NCBI GenBank assembly: GCA_017559985.1
Contig: JAFYPW010000013.1
Coordinates: forward strand, 1-49,110
Direction of reading: 5' to 3'
Source: Oscillospiraceae bacterium
Lineage (GTDB): Bacteria; Bacillota; Clostridia; Oscillospirales; JAAYXM01
DNA: 49,110 bases
The position numbers and the translations under genes are program-made. Below are positions 1 through 8,210 of the stretch, in pieces. Under the pieces are notes generated by a model. The model worked only from the letters and a program-made list of their open reading frames with translations, was not told where the DNA came from and ran no database searches. Position 1 is the first letter of the stretch. Every line of letters begins with the position of its first letter.

Positions 1-821
1 AAGGTTGAGGTTCTGCCAAGCGACATTGCCGCGCCGTTCTGCTCCTTCACCGCTGCGAGATATCCGAAATAAAGCCATTGTATAGCCTCTTTTGTGTCGC
101 ATGCAGGCTTTGATATGTCATAACCGTAGCTCTCTGCCATTTTCTTCAGATCGTAAAGCGCGCGGATCTGTTCTGAAAGCTCCTCGCGGTCACGGATGAT
201 GTGTGAGTACATTGCAGAGCGTGTTGTAACCTTCTGCTCCTCTTTGTCTTCTATAAGCCTGTCGACACCATAGAGCGCAACGCGCCTGTAATCTCCGATA
301 ATTCGGCCTCTGCCGTAAGCATCGGGAAGGCCGGTGATAATATGGCTTGAACGGCAGGCACGCATTTCGGGTGTGTACGCATCAAAAACACCGGCGTTGT
401 GAGTCTTTCTGTGGAGCGTGAAGAATTCCTTTACGCCATCATCAAGCTCATAGCCGTTGTCGCGGCACGCCTTTTCTGCCATACGGATACCGCCGTAGGT
501 CATAAGAGCACGCTTTAAGGGCTTGTCCGTCTGCAAACCCACTATTTTTTCTTTATCCTTATCAATATATCCGGGCGCGTGTGAGGTTATTGTAGAGATA
601 ACCTTTGTGTCCATATCGAGAACACCGCCCGCCTCACACTCCTTCCGGAAAAGGTCAAGCACCTCATCCCACAGGGCAAGGGTATCCTCTGAGGGTGCAG
701 CGAGAAAGGACTCGTCTCCGTCATACGGTGTAAAGTTGTGGCGGATGAAGCTGCGCACATTTATTTCCTTTTGCCATGTCCCGCCCGAAAAACCGTCCCA
801 GGCATCAAAAAATGCAGTCAT
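1..821 (-). CDS. pflB: Formate acetyltransferase (pyruvate formate-lyase), N-terminal part, cut by window edge
   Basis: This is the N-terminal part (about 273 residues) of pyruvate formate-lyase, the glycyl-radical enzyme that converts pyruvate and CoA to acetyl-CoA and formate in anaerobic cytosol. The start (MTAFFDAWDGFSGGTWQKE, then INVRSFIRHNFTPYDGDESF) follows the well-known PflB N-terminus closely. The catalytic cysteines and glycine-radical loop lie beyond the left edge, so activity cannot be judged. The ATG at 819-821 follows an AAGGAG ribosome site. It begins 17 bp after the pcrA stop with no visible promoter between, so it probably shares a transcript with hprK, glcK and pcrA. The activase gene pflA is not in view. 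Confidence 0.93.
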   Translation of the reverse strand, partial: MTAFFDAWDGFSGGTWQKEINVRSFIRHNFTPYDGDESFLAAPSEDTLALWDEVLDLFRKECEAGGVLDMDTKVISTITSHAPGYIDKDKEKIVGLQTDKPLKRALMTYGGIRMAEKACRDNGYELDDGVKEFFTLHRKTHNAGVFDAYTPEMRACRSSHIITGLPDAYGRGRIIGDYRRVALYGVDRLIEDKEEQKVTTRSAMYSHIIRDREELSEQIRALYDLKKMAESYGYDISKPACDTKEAIQWLYFGYLAAVKEQNGAAMSLGRTST

Positions 822-838
822 AAATTACTCCTTGAGAA

Positions 839-3286
839 TTAAAGTTTTGTTATGAATTTTGCTGCTGTTTTCAACAGCAGACGTTTTGTGCCGACTCCGT
901 CAAACGCGATTTCCAGAAGAACATCGCTTCCGACGGGAGAAACGGCCGTGACAAGACCTTCTTTGAATGCCTTGTGCGAAATTCTGTCGCCGGGAGAGAG
1001 GGAAAGCACCGGTGCAGTATCCTCGCGCTTTGCAACGGAGGAAGTGTCTGCGAAAGAGGAAAACTCTTTCCGTTGAGGTTTCCTTGAAAAATTGCTTTCT
1101 CCGGAGAAAGAAGCTTGTCCGTTTCCGGAGAAAGACGTGAAGCTGTCTCCGAATGAAGAAAATGAATGTTCTGAAACAAGAGGTGATACTTTCTCGTCAA
1201 CAAGCCCGTCGGGTATTTCCGACAAAAAGCGGGATATTCTTCCGTACTTTGTCTGCCCGAACATCATACGCGATTTTGTGTACGTCATAAAAAGACGGCT
1301 TTTTGCGCGCGTTGTCGCAACGTAGAAGAGGCGCCGTTCCTCTTCGATTTCCTCGGGGAAGTCCATAGAGCGAAGGCTCGGGAACATTCCCTCTTCAAGT
1401 CCCGTGACAAAGACGGTCGGAAATTCAAGCCCCTTTGCGCTGTGGATAGTCATCATCGTCACGCAGTCCTCGTCGGGGTCATAATTATCAAGGTCGGTAA
1501 AGAGCGAAATCTCTTCAAGAAAACCGGAAAGGGATGCTCCCTCGCGGTTTTCGTAGTCAACAAGGTTTGATTTGAGCTCCATTATATTCTCGTAGCGGGC
1601 ACGTGATTCAAAGTCGTCCTTTGCAACAAGCTCTGCAAGATACCCCGATTTTTCCAGAAGAAGGTCAAAAAGCTCGCTTGGCGGGGTTGTTTCCGAGGCT
1701 TCTTGAAGCCCGGTTATCATATCCGCAAAGGCTTTGAGCGCGCCCTGTGCGGCGGGAGAAATCTCGCAAAACTCGTGTGCACGCCGCGCGATATCAAAGG
1801 CGAATGTTCCGTGCCGTGCCGCTAAAAGTTCAACAACCTCAACGGTCTTTGCACCGATTTTTCTTGCGGGAACATTTATGATGCGCTTTAAGCGCAATGT
1901 GTCCGTGTGGTTTGCGATTACACAGAGATAGGAGAGCATATCCTTGATTTCTGCCCGTTCAAAGAACTTCTGGCCGCCTATCATACGGTAGGGTATGCCG
2001 TTCTTTTTAAACGCCGTTTCAAGCTGCATCGACTGTGCATTGATGCGGTAGAGCACGGCACAGTCTGAAAAGTTTTTGCCGTTCTGCTTTGAGTCAAGTA
2101 TCTGTTCTGATATGTAATCTGCCTCGTCGCGCTCGTCGTTTGCTTTGTAGACAAGAGGAATTGTTTTATCGTCTTTGTCTGTCCAGAGTTTTTTCTCGTG
2201 ACGGCCGGAGTTGTTTTTTATAACGCTGTTTGCAACGTTCAAAATGCCCGTTGTTGAGCGATAATTGCGCTCAAGCCGTATAATTTCAGCTTTATCAAAC
2301 TGCTTTTCGAAGTTCAGTATATTTTCGATGGTAGCACCGCGGAAGCGGTAAATGCTCTGGTCATCATCTCCCACAACGCATATGTTCCCGCTTTTTTTTG
2401 CGAGAAGTTCCGCGAGGAGATACTGCGCATGGTTTGTGTCCTGATACTCATCTATCATAACGTATCTGAATTTTCTGTGGTAATATTCAAGAACGTCCGG
2501 GTTTTCCGAGAGGAGTTTTACCGCAAGCATAATGATATCGTCAAAATCAAGAGCATTTGAAGAACGAAGCCGCGCCTGATATTTTTTGTAAATTTCAGCT
2601 ATCTTTTCTTCGCGGAAGTTGCCTGCCGCCTTTTTTGAAAATTTTTCGGGTGAGAGCATAGAGTCCTTTGCACGGCTTATTACCGTTTGCACAGCGCGCG
2701 GGAGGAATGCCTTTGTGTCTATATTGAGCTCTCCCATTACATCCTTTATGACGCGCTCGGAATCGGATGCGTCGTAAATTGTAAATGAGGTGGAATATCC
2801 GAGCTTGTCTATATCCCGGCGGAGCATTTTTACACATGCGGAATGGAAGGTCGATGCCCAGATATCATCTGCTGCGTCGCCGCAGACCTTTGAAAGGCGC
2901 TCGCAAAGCTCGTTTGCCGCCTTGTTTGTGAATGTGATTGCGATAACAGACCACGGCGGGGCGGGGTCAAGTGCGACTATTGCATCCGCGCTGTCGGAAA
3001 GTGCTTCGTCATCCGATTTCAAGTATTCACTAAGAATCTCATAGTCCATATCCGTGATTCTGTCGGGAACAAAATCCGAAACATAAGCGTTTCCGTATTT
3101 GATTATGTTTGCGATTCGGTTTATGATAACCGTTGTCTTGCCGCTTCCCGCGCCTGCAAGCAGAAGAAGAGGTCCTTCCGTTTTGAAGACCGCACTTTTC
3201 TGCGTGTCGTTTAAAAAGCTGAATTTGCGCTCTATAAACTCGCGGCGGAGCTTTATAAAGCTTTCCTTTGTGTATGTGGTAAGCAT
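839..3286 (-). CDS. pcrA: ATP-dependent DNA helicase, UvrD/PcrA type
   Basis: This is a superfamily 1A 3'-5' DNA helicase of 815 residues, for DNA repair and for clearing protein from DNA. Visible motifs are the Q motif (LNDTQKSAV, residues 25-33), Walker A (AGAGSGKT, 44-51), motif Ia (ITFTNKAA, 117-124), Walker B (DEYQD, 279-283), the QSIYRFRGA motif and the late TIHSAKGLEF motif. The gap between Walker A and motif Ia is about 35 residues longer than in typical PcrA and holds an acidic insert at about 65-112. The C-terminus ends in a short Tudor-like PcrA tail (GDRISHKAFKEGLVTAV) after a Ser/Phe-rich linker. The ATG lies 3 bp after the glcK stop, so the two are translationally close. Confidence 0.93.
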   Translation of the reverse strand: MLTTYTKESFIKLRREFIERKFSFLNDTQKSAVFKTEGPLLLLAGAGSGKTTVIINRIANIIKYGNAYVSDFVPDRITDMDYEILSEYLKSDDEALSDSADAIVALDPAPPWSVIAITFTNKAANELCERLSKVCGDAADDIWASTFHSACVKMLRRDIDKLGYSTSFTIYDASDSERVIKDVMGELNIDTKAFLPRAVQTVISRAKDSMLSPEKFSKKAAGNFREEKIAEIYKKYQARLRSSNALDFDDIIMLAVKLLSENPDVLEYYHRKFRYVMIDEYQDTNHAQYLLAELLAKKSGNICVVGDDDQSIYRFRGATIENILNFEKQFDKAEIIRLERNYRSTTGILNVANSVIKNNSGRHEKKLWTDKDDKTIPLVYKANDERDEADYISEQILDSKQNGKNFSDCAVLYRINAQSMQLETAFKKNGIPYRMIGGQKFFERAEIKDMLSYLCVIANHTDTLRLKRIINVPARKIGAKTVEVVELLAARHGTFAFDIARRAHEFCEISPAAQGALKAFADMITGLQEASETTPPSELFDLLLEKSGYLAELVAKDDFESRARYENIMELKSNLVDYENREGASLSGFLEEISLFTDLDNYDPDEDCVTMMTIHSAKGLEFPTVFVTGLEEGMFPSLRSMDFPEEIEEERRLFYVATTRAKSRLFMTYTKSRMMFGQTKYGRISRFLSEIPDGLVDEKVSPLVSEHSFSSFGDSFTSFSGNGQASFSGESNFSRKPQRKEFSSFADTSSVAKREDTAPVLSLSPGDRISHKAFKEGLVTAVSPVGSDVLLEIAFDGVGTKRLLLKTAAKFITKL

Positions 3287-3289
3287 AAT

Positions 3290-4222
3290 CTATTCTCCAA
3301 AAAAAGCAGCGCCGATTATTCCGGCATCGTTTCCGAGCGTCGCCGCTAAAAGTTTTGTCTGTGTGCCATAGGTTGAATAAACCTTGTCGCGCACAATTTC
3401 GCGCAGCGGGGCAAGGAGTGACTCTCCCTGTCTTGCAACACCTCCGCCGAGTATGATTGCGTCGGGGCAGAGGATGTTTATGATGTTCAAGATTCCGCAG
3501 GCAAGGTGTTCTGTATATTGTCTGATGAGCTGAATTGCGACCGCATCTCCTGCCGCTGCCGCATCAAACGCGGTTTTTGCATTGACGCGTTCACGCGTTT
3601 TTGCAACTTGCCGGAGTTTGCTTTCGGGATGGGCATCCAGAGCCTTCAGGGTTTCACGCTTCAATGCTGTTGCAGAAGCATAAAGCTCAAAACAGCCGCG
3701 ACGGCCGCAGCTGCACTTTTCTCCGTCGGCATAAATCGTCATATGCCCAAGCTCGCCTGCCGTGCCGTTGCAACCGCGGAAAATGCGGTTGTTTATAATG
3801 ATACCGCCGCCTATTCCTGTGCCCAGTGTTAGCATAACGGCATTTTCAAATTCCCGTGCTGAGCCGAATCTCACCTCTGCAAGTGCGGCGGCATCAGCGT
3901 CGTTTCCTATATGGCAGGAAAGACCTGTTTTTTCGGTGACATATCGGGAAAGAGCAGTGTTTTTAAATGGGATGTTTGCGCAACGGACAACAATCCCCAT
4001 TGTGTCGTCGGCATGGCCGGGAACGCCTATGCCTATTCCCGAAACGGTATGAGAGCCGGCTTCTCTTCTGCAAGTCTCGCAAAGTGCACAGATATCGCGG
4101 AGAAGTCCATCCTCTCCGTTTTTTGTGACGGTTGGCACACTCGTTTTAAAAACGAGCGTTCCGTCGTTGCGCACAAGCCCGCCTGCAATATTCGTTCCAC
4201 CGACGTCAATACCGATTTTCAA
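3290..4222 (-). CDS. glcK: ROK-family glucokinase
   Basis: This is a ROK-family sugar kinase of 310 residues, most likely glucokinase (ATP and glucose to glucose 6-phosphate). It shows the phosphate-binding start MKIGIDVGGTN, the catalytic IGND motif with Asp108, GTGIGGG at about 134-140, and the ROK zinc site (E.GH ending at His160, plus CSCGRRGC with Cys170, 172 and 177). There is no helix-turn-helix domain, so it is an enzyme rather than a ROK repressor. The start is a TTG at 4220-4222 behind GAGGAG. It sits 21 bp after hprK, which suits joint control of sugar use. Specificity for glucose over another hexose is inferred from the family. Confidence 0.88.
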   Translation of the reverse strand: MKIGIDVGGTNIAGGLVRNDGTLVFKTSVPTVTKNGEDGLLRDICALCETCRREAGSHTVSGIGIGVPGHADDTMGIVVRCANIPFKNTALSRYVTEKTGLSCHIGNDADAAALAEVRFGSAREFENAVMLTLGTGIGGGIIINNRIFRGCNGTAGELGHMTIYADGEKCSCGRRGCFELYASATALKRETLKALDAHPESKLRQVAKTRERVNAKTAFDAAAAGDAVAIQLIRQYTEHLACGILNIINILCPDAIILGGGVARQGESLLAPLREIVRDKVYSTYGTQTKLLAATLGNDAGIIGAAFFGE

Positions 4223-4243
4223 ATCAAGAAAGCTCCTCTCGCT

Positions 4244-5182
4244 TTACTCGTCAAAGCTGTTTCTTATGCGCGCGGAGAGCTCTTCGGCGGCATTGTATCC
4301 CATTTTCTTGTGTCGGTTGTTCATCGCGGCAACCTCAATGATAACAGCGAGATTGCGGCCGGGTTTTACCGGAACCGTGAGAGAAGGGATGTTTATGCCG
4401 AGAATATCCATAAATTCGGTTTCTGCTCCGAAGCGGTCGTACTGCTTGCCTTCTTTCCAGAGCTCAAGGTTGATGACAAGGTCGATTTTTTCGGTGAGCT
4501 TTACCGAACCCATACCGAAAATGCGCCGTACATCGACAATGCCGATGCCGCGAAGCTCTATGAAGTGGCGGATAACCTCGGGAGCGGAGCCTACTATGCT
4601 TTTTGCCGAAACCTTTTTAAGCTCAACAGCGTCGTCTGCTATAAGACGGTGCCCGCGCTTTACCAGCTCTATGGCAGTTTCGCTCTTGCCTATTCCGCTC
4701 TCCCCGAGAAGAAGAACACCTTCGCCGTAGACCTCAACAAGCACGCCGTGGCGTGTGATTCTCGGTGCGAGCTGGACATTCAGGTATGATATAAGCGCGG
4801 CCATAAAGCCGGATGTTACATATGGTGTGCGAAGGATGGGAGTTTTATACTTTTTTGCAACCTCAATGACTTCGGGATAGACATCAAGGTTTCTTGTGAA
4901 AACAAGAAACGGAATGCCTTTTGAAAAGAGCGCATCAAAGCGGCGCATGCGGTCGTCGGGAGTAAGGGAGTCGAGAAATCTTGTTTCAACCCTTCCGATA
5001 ACCTCTGTCCGCTCGTTGTCAAAATAATCAAAGAAGCCGTTCAGCTGAAGCCCCGGACGGTTTATATCGGCGCATTTAAGCTCCATATCTTCATAACCCT
5101 CGGGACCGTAAATGACTTCAAGAGAAAACTCTTTGATAATTTCTTTGAGTTTTATGGTGTAATTTCCAACATTCGTATCCAA
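4244..5182 (-). CDS. hprK: HPr kinase/phosphorylase
   Basis: This is the bifunctional enzyme that phosphorylates HPr on Ser46 and removes the phosphate, setting carbon catabolite repression in Firmicutes. The protein has 312 residues: an N-terminal DRTGG-like domain, then the kinase domain with HGVLVEVYG (His145), Walker A (GESGIGKSE, from Gly160) and the C-terminal signature around NIPSLTVPVKPGRN followed by VAAMN. The start is a TTG at 5180-5182 behind GGAGG. The usual partner lgt is not adjacent; here glucokinase follows. A good SigA-type promoter lies at 5219-5247. Confidence 0.95.
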   Translation of the reverse strand: MDTNVGNYTIKLKEIIKEFSLEVIYGPEGYEDMELKCADINRPGLQLNGFFDYFDNERTEVIGRVETRFLDSLTPDDRMRRFDALFSKGIPFLVFTRNLDVYPEVIEVAKKYKTPILRTPYVTSGFMAALISYLNVQLAPRITRHGVLVEVYGEGVLLLGESGIGKSETAIELVKRGHRLIADDAVELKKVSAKSIVGSAPEVIRHFIELRGIGIVDVRRIFGMGSVKLTEKIDLVINLELWKEGKQYDRFGAETEFMDILGINIPSLTVPVKPGRNLAVIIEVAAMNNRHKKMGYNAAEELSARIRNSFDE

Positions 5183-5218
5183 AACGCCACCTCCGAAACT
5201 GTATAATTTGCTAACCTG

Positions 5219-5247
5219 ATTATACGCTTTTTTGGAGCTGAATTCAA
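5219..5247 (-). promoter_or_regulatory. SigA-type promoter of hprK-glcK-pcrA-pflB
   Basis: Read on the minus strand, TTGAAT (5242-5247) and TATAAT (5219-5224) are 17 bp apart, which is optimal spacing. The expected transcription start is near 5212, about 30 bp before the hprK TTG. This is the only clear promoter seen for the four-gene leftward run. Confidence 0.72.
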
Positions 5248-5249
5248 TA

Positions 5250-5267
5250 GTAAGCTTTAAAGCTTAC
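5250..5267. repeat. 18-bp perfect palindrome at the spmB end, just upstream of the hprK promoter
   Basis: GTAAGCTTTAAAGCTTAC is its own reverse complement. It overlaps the spmB stop codon (5264-5266) and ends 2 bp before the hprK -35 box. No run of T follows on the minus strand, so it does not look like an intrinsic terminator. It could be an operator for hprK, or chance. Confidence 0.5.
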
Positions 5268-5785
5268 GCAAAAAATATTTTCACGGCCAGCGCTGAGGCA
5301 ACAAAGCCTGCAAGATCGGCGGCGAGGGCTGCGGGGATGGCGTGGCGCGTGCCTTTGAGCCGGAGTGCACCGAAGTAGACCGCGATTGTGTAGAACGTAG
5401 TTTCAGATGCACCGAGCATAACAGCCGCAATGCGTCCGGGAAAGGAGTCCGCGCCGGTGTTTGCCATAATATCGCGGCCAATGGCAAGTGCGGCACTTCC
5501 GGAGAGTGGGCGCAGAAGAGCGAGGGGGAGATTTTCCGGCGGAAGCCCTGAGAATGATGCAATGGGCGAGAGGAGAGAGCAGATGAATTCGAGCGCGCCC
5601 GATGCGCGAAGCATATGTATTGCGACAAACAGCGCCACAACACTCGGCGCAATTTTGGCGACGGTCGCAAGTCCTTCCGTTGCTCCCGCAACAAGTGCGT
5701 CATATATATCTACCTTTCTGTAAATTCCGTACAGACCGATAAAGGTGAGGATTAAAGGAACGATGAGTGATGAGAAACTGTTCAT
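5264..5785 (-). CDS. spmB: Spore maturation protein B
   Basis: This is an integral membrane protein of 173 residues with a nucleoside-recognition (Gate) type domain. In Bacillus subtilis SpmB works with SpmA in dehydrating the spore core. Several hydrophobic segments are visible, with the conserved stretches PLSGSAALAIGRDIMANTG and MLGASETTFYTIAVYFGA. I chose the ATG at 5783-5785, which overlaps the spmA stop as ATGA and follows GGAGG; the longer in-frame extension upstream lies inside spmA. The pair supports an endospore-forming host. Confidence 0.93.
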   Translation of the reverse strand: MNSFSSLIVPLILTFIGLYGIYRKVDIYDALVAGATEGLATVAKIAPSVVALFVAIHMLRASGALEFICSLLSPIASFSGLPPENLPLALLRPLSGSAALAIGRDIMANTGADSFPGRIAAVMLGASETTFYTIAVYFGALRLKGTRHAIPAALAADLAGFVASALAVKIFFA

Positions 5786-6369
5786 AGCGGGGATTTCCTC
5801 CGGAACTTTGAAAACAGCGCGGCACATACTATACCGACACATTGTGATACTGCGGAAGCAAACCATACGGCCGGAATTATATCAAACGGAGCAGCTGCAC
5901 CAAGCGAGGCACGGATTGCCGCAACAGTTGTCGGAATAAGCTGCAATGAAGCGGTGTTTATTACGACAAGCATACATAAATCGTTTGTTGCATATTCACT
6001 TCCGCCAAGGCGGTAGAGTCCCTGTGCTGCCCGTATCCCTGCGGGCGTTGCCGCATTTCCGAGCCCGAGAAGATTTGCCGTAACATTTGAAGCGATATCT
6101 GACATAACACCGTCGTCTTTTCGGGCAGAAGGGAAGAGAAAGCGGAGCAGTGGGGTGAGCAGCCGAGCAAGTTTTTCCGAAAGCCCGCTTCGTTTCATAA
6201 TCTCCATAACACCGCTCCACAGCATAATCATTCCGCCGATTGAAAGGACGAGCTCAATGCCTTGGGATGCGCCTGCCGAAACTGCTGAGGAAAGCTCGGA
6301 TGTTTTTTGCGAAAAAAGTGCGCAGAATAGCGAAAAAACGACCATTACAACCCATATTTTGCCCAACAT
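5782..6369 (-). CDS. spmA: Spore maturation protein A
   Basis: SpmA is a polytopic membrane protein of 195 residues of the nucleoside-recognition domain family, needed with SpmB for normal spore core dehydration in Bacillus. Family stretches visible are the GGMIMLWSGVMEIMKRSGL segment, NVTANLLGLGNAATPAGI and the LVVINTASLQLIPTTVAA segment. The start is the ATG at 6367-6369 behind AGGAGATG. An in-frame extension reaches back to 6564 but runs antisense across the abrB-like gene and is not real. It is transcribed away from the AbrB-type gene through a shared 94-bp gap. I could not assign a sporulation-sigma promoter. Confidence 0.93.
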   Translation of the reverse strand: MLGKIWVVMVVFSLFCALFSQKTSELSSAVSAGASQGIELVLSIGGMIMLWSGVMEIMKRSGLSEKLARLLTPLLRFLFPSARKDDGVMSDIASNVTANLLGLGNAATPAGIRAAQGLYRLGGSEYATNDLCMLVVINTASLQLIPTTVAAIRASLGAAAPFDIIPAVWFASAVSQCVGIVCAALFSKFRRKSPL

Positions 6370-6392
6370 ACTATCATCTCCTGAAAATTTTT

Positions 6393-6424
6393 CAACAAAA
6401 CTGTTGACAAAAAATGACATTTTT
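6393..6424. repeat. Two dyad symmetries inside the abrB-like promoter (operator candidates)
   Basis: CAACA-AAAC-TGTTG (6393-6406) overlaps the -35 box. A perfect 15-bp inverted repeat, AAAAATG-A-CATTTTT (6410-6424), fills the spacer between the -35 and -10 boxes. Dyads in this place usually mark repressor binding. Autoregulation by the downstream AbrB-type protein is an inference. Confidence 0.5.
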
Positions 6425-6432
6425 GGTATTAT
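6404..6432 (+). promoter_or_regulatory. SigA-type promoter of the AbrB-type gene
   Basis: TTGACA (6404-6409) and TATTAT (6427-6432) are separated by exactly 17 bp. The expected start of transcription is near 6439, giving a leader of about 25 bases before the ATG at 6464. Confidence 0.8.
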
Positions 6433-6463
6433 GAATTCCCGAAAGTAATAGGAAGGTGAAAAA

Positions 6464-6703
6464 ATGAAATCGACGGGAATCATTAGAAAAATTGACGAGC
6501 TTGGAAGAATTGTTCTTCCGATGGAGCTTCGCAAGAAGATGGGAATAGAGCAACGCGACCCCATAGAAATCTATGTTGACGGTGACTCTGTTATTCTCAG
6601 AAAGTGCGAGTCTGAGTGTGTTTTCTGCGGCAGCCGCAAAAACCTCACAGAGTACAAAGGTAAGCATGTTTGCGAAGTTTGTGCAAAAAGTATATCAAAG
6701 TAA
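6464..6703 (+). CDS. AbrB/SpoVT-type DNA-binding regulator with C-terminal zinc-ribbon-like tail
   Basis: This is a small transition-state-type regulator of 79 residues. Residues 1-46 are a swapped-hairpin AbrB domain (MKSTGIIRKIDELGRIVLPM, then ELRKKMGI) that binds DNA as a dimer. The tail carries two CxxC pairs, Cys52/Cys55 and Cys70/Cys73, plus Cys48, suggesting a bound metal. Members of this kind occur in Clostridia and are usually annotated only as AbrB family. It is transcribed on its own: strong promoter upstream, strong terminator at 6717-6743, divergent from spmAB. Targets are unknown. Confidence 0.88.
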   Translation: MKSTGIIRKIDELGRIVLPMELRKKMGIEQRDPIEIYVDGDSVILRKCESECVFCGSRKNLTEYKGKHVCEVCAKSISK

Positions 6704-6716
6704 AGAAAGACAAAAC

Positions 6717-6743
6717 AAAAACCGCCGGAGGCGGTTTTTTTGT
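6717..6743 (+). terminator. Intrinsic terminator of the AbrB-type gene
   Basis: The stem AAACCGCC/GGCGGTTT with a short GGA-type loop is followed by a run of T with TTTTTTTG. It begins 13 bp after the stop codon. Confidence 0.88.
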
Positions 6744-6802
6744 TTTGTTCCGGCACGATATATTTCTTTGCGTTCAAGACAATAAATTTTGCTTATTTTA
6801 TA

Positions 6803-6831
6803 TTGTGTTTTTTCGCGTTTTGTACTATAAT
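6803..6831 (+). promoter_or_regulatory. Probable promoter of the lipoprotein / two-component region
   Basis: TTGTGT (6803-6808) and a consensus TATAAT (6826-6831) are 17 bp apart. Transcription would start near 6838, about 45 bp before the lipoprotein ATG. The -35 is weak. No later terminator is seen before the gap at 21385, so this promoter may feed a long run. Confidence 0.55.
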
Positions 6832-6884
6832 AAACAGTGAATAAGCATATACAAATTTCGAACCGTTTTTCAGGGAGTAACCTT

Positions 6885-8198
6885 ATGAAAAGAATATGTG
6901 CAATACTTCTCATATTTGCGTTTCTGTTTGCCGGGTGTGGCGGCTCCACAGCGTCAGACCTTTTTGCCGTACCCGAAATGTCGGGAATGCATAAGGCGCT
7001 GCTTGACACGGTAGAGAGCGTGCGCGAAGAGGGCTTTGATTTTGCGGAGCCGAGAAGCGGGTTTAACCGATATCCCCTCCAGATAATGGACATTGACGGA
7101 GACGGAGAAGAGGAAGGTGTTGCTTTTCTTCGTGATGTCGTTGATTCTTACAAAACGTTTATTTATGTCTTTGAAAATTCAGATTCGGTTTTCAGCCTTT
7201 TCGATGTAATCGAAGGCAGTGAAAAAGAGATCTACACCGTGTCTTATTCAAGCTTTCTTCATAGCTCGGGTTATGAAATTATAGTTGAATGGGGAACATC
7301 GGCAGACAGCGTCCATCCCATAACCGTATATAACCTTACGGAGGACGGAATAAGAAAGGTTCTTGATATTTCGGCAAACCAATATTCCGTAAGCGATATT
7401 GACGGAAACGGTTCAAATGAGCTTGTTGCAGTTTCAAAACGCGACGGCGCGTTTTTTGCCGACGTGTATGAACACGGTGACGGCAGAATGGAAAAGTGCG
7501 GGAGTGTGCCTCTTGCCGGCGTGGGCGGAAAGCTTATCCGGGTAATCAGCGGAAAGGCCACGCAAAACAAAAACGGCGTGTTCATAGAGCGGGAAACCGA
7601 ACGCGGAATTGTCACCGACATTGTAAGTGTGTCGGATGGGGGATACACAAACCTTCTTCCTGAGGGGGATTTGTGCTTTGTCCGTGCAACAGCTTATGAC
7701 GTCAATAATGACGGCATCATTGAAATCCCGAAGGTATCCGAAGAGGTAAGGGATGTGACGGATACTGACCGCACATACATCTGGAATGCAGTCTCCGAAG
7801 ACGGAGCTTTGATCTCACGCGTGTTTACATACCACTCCTTCTCTGATAACTGGTATGTATCCCTGCCGCTCTCGTGGGGCGGAACGGTCTCGACTGAAAA
7901 GAGGGCAACGCGTTCGGCAGAGAAGGAAATACGGTTCATAACCCGGGAGGGTATGGATCTTGATGCACAGGACTATGTTACGGCGCACCTCTTCTCTGTA
8001 TATGTTCTGACCGGAAGCCGTCGGAAGGCTCTGGCGGCAGAGGAGGGAAGGTTTATAATTTCGGAGCGGGAGGATGTTGTCTTTGCTGCGGAAATCATAA
8101 GCCGGAGCTATCTGAGCACGGAGATAACGGAAGAATTTATAAAAGCAGCTTTCAAAAACCGCGAAAGCGAATGGACATCAGAAATTTTGTTTGCATAG
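6885..8198 (+). CDS. Predicted lipoprotein with DxDGDG (VCBS/FG-GAP-like) repeats
   Basis: This is a secreted lipoprotein of about 437 residues and unknown function. The N-terminus is a type II signal peptide with lipobox LFAG followed by Cys18. The mature part has several Asp-rich calcium-loop-like motifs (DIDGDGEEEG, DIDGNGSNEL, DVNNDGIIEI), as in FG-GAP/VCBS beta-propeller repeats. I chose the ATG at 6885 because GGGAG lies just upstream and the signal peptide begins there. It stands directly before a response regulator and sensor kinase, so it may be an accessory sensor or a target of that system; this is inferred from position only. Confidence 0.75.
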   Translation: MKRICAILLIFAFLFAGCGGSTASDLFAVPEMSGMHKALLDTVESVREEGFDFAEPRSGFNRYPLQIMDIDGDGEEEGVAFLRDVVDSYKTFIYVFENSDSVFSLFDVIEGSEKEIYTVSYSSFLHSSGYEIIVEWGTSADSVHPITVYNLTEDGIRKVLDISANQYSVSDIDGNGSNELVAVSKRDGAFFADVYEHGDGRMEKCGSVPLAGVGGKLIRVISGKATQNKNGVFIERETERGIVTDIVSVSDGGYTNLLPEGDLCFVRATAYDVNNDGIIEIPKVSEEVRDVTDTDRTYIWNAVSEDGALISRVFTYHSFSDNWYVSLPLSWGGTVSTEKRATRSAEKEIRFITREGMDLDAQDYVTAHLFSVYVLTGSRRKALAAEEGRFIISEREDVVFAAEIISRSYLSTEITEEFIKAAFKNRESEWTSEILFA

Positions 8199-8210
8199 GG
8201 GGTGTGTGCG

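Noticed and set aside
3911..4789. 292-residue open frame on the plus strand
   Set aside because: It lies antisense to glcK and hprK, which have full family motifs, and it has no ribosome site or recognisable sequence.
5264..5866. Longer spmB start at 5866 and longer spmA start at 6564
   Set aside because: The extensions run inside spmA or antisense across the AbrB-type gene; the internal ATG codons have strong ribosome sites and match the family lengths.
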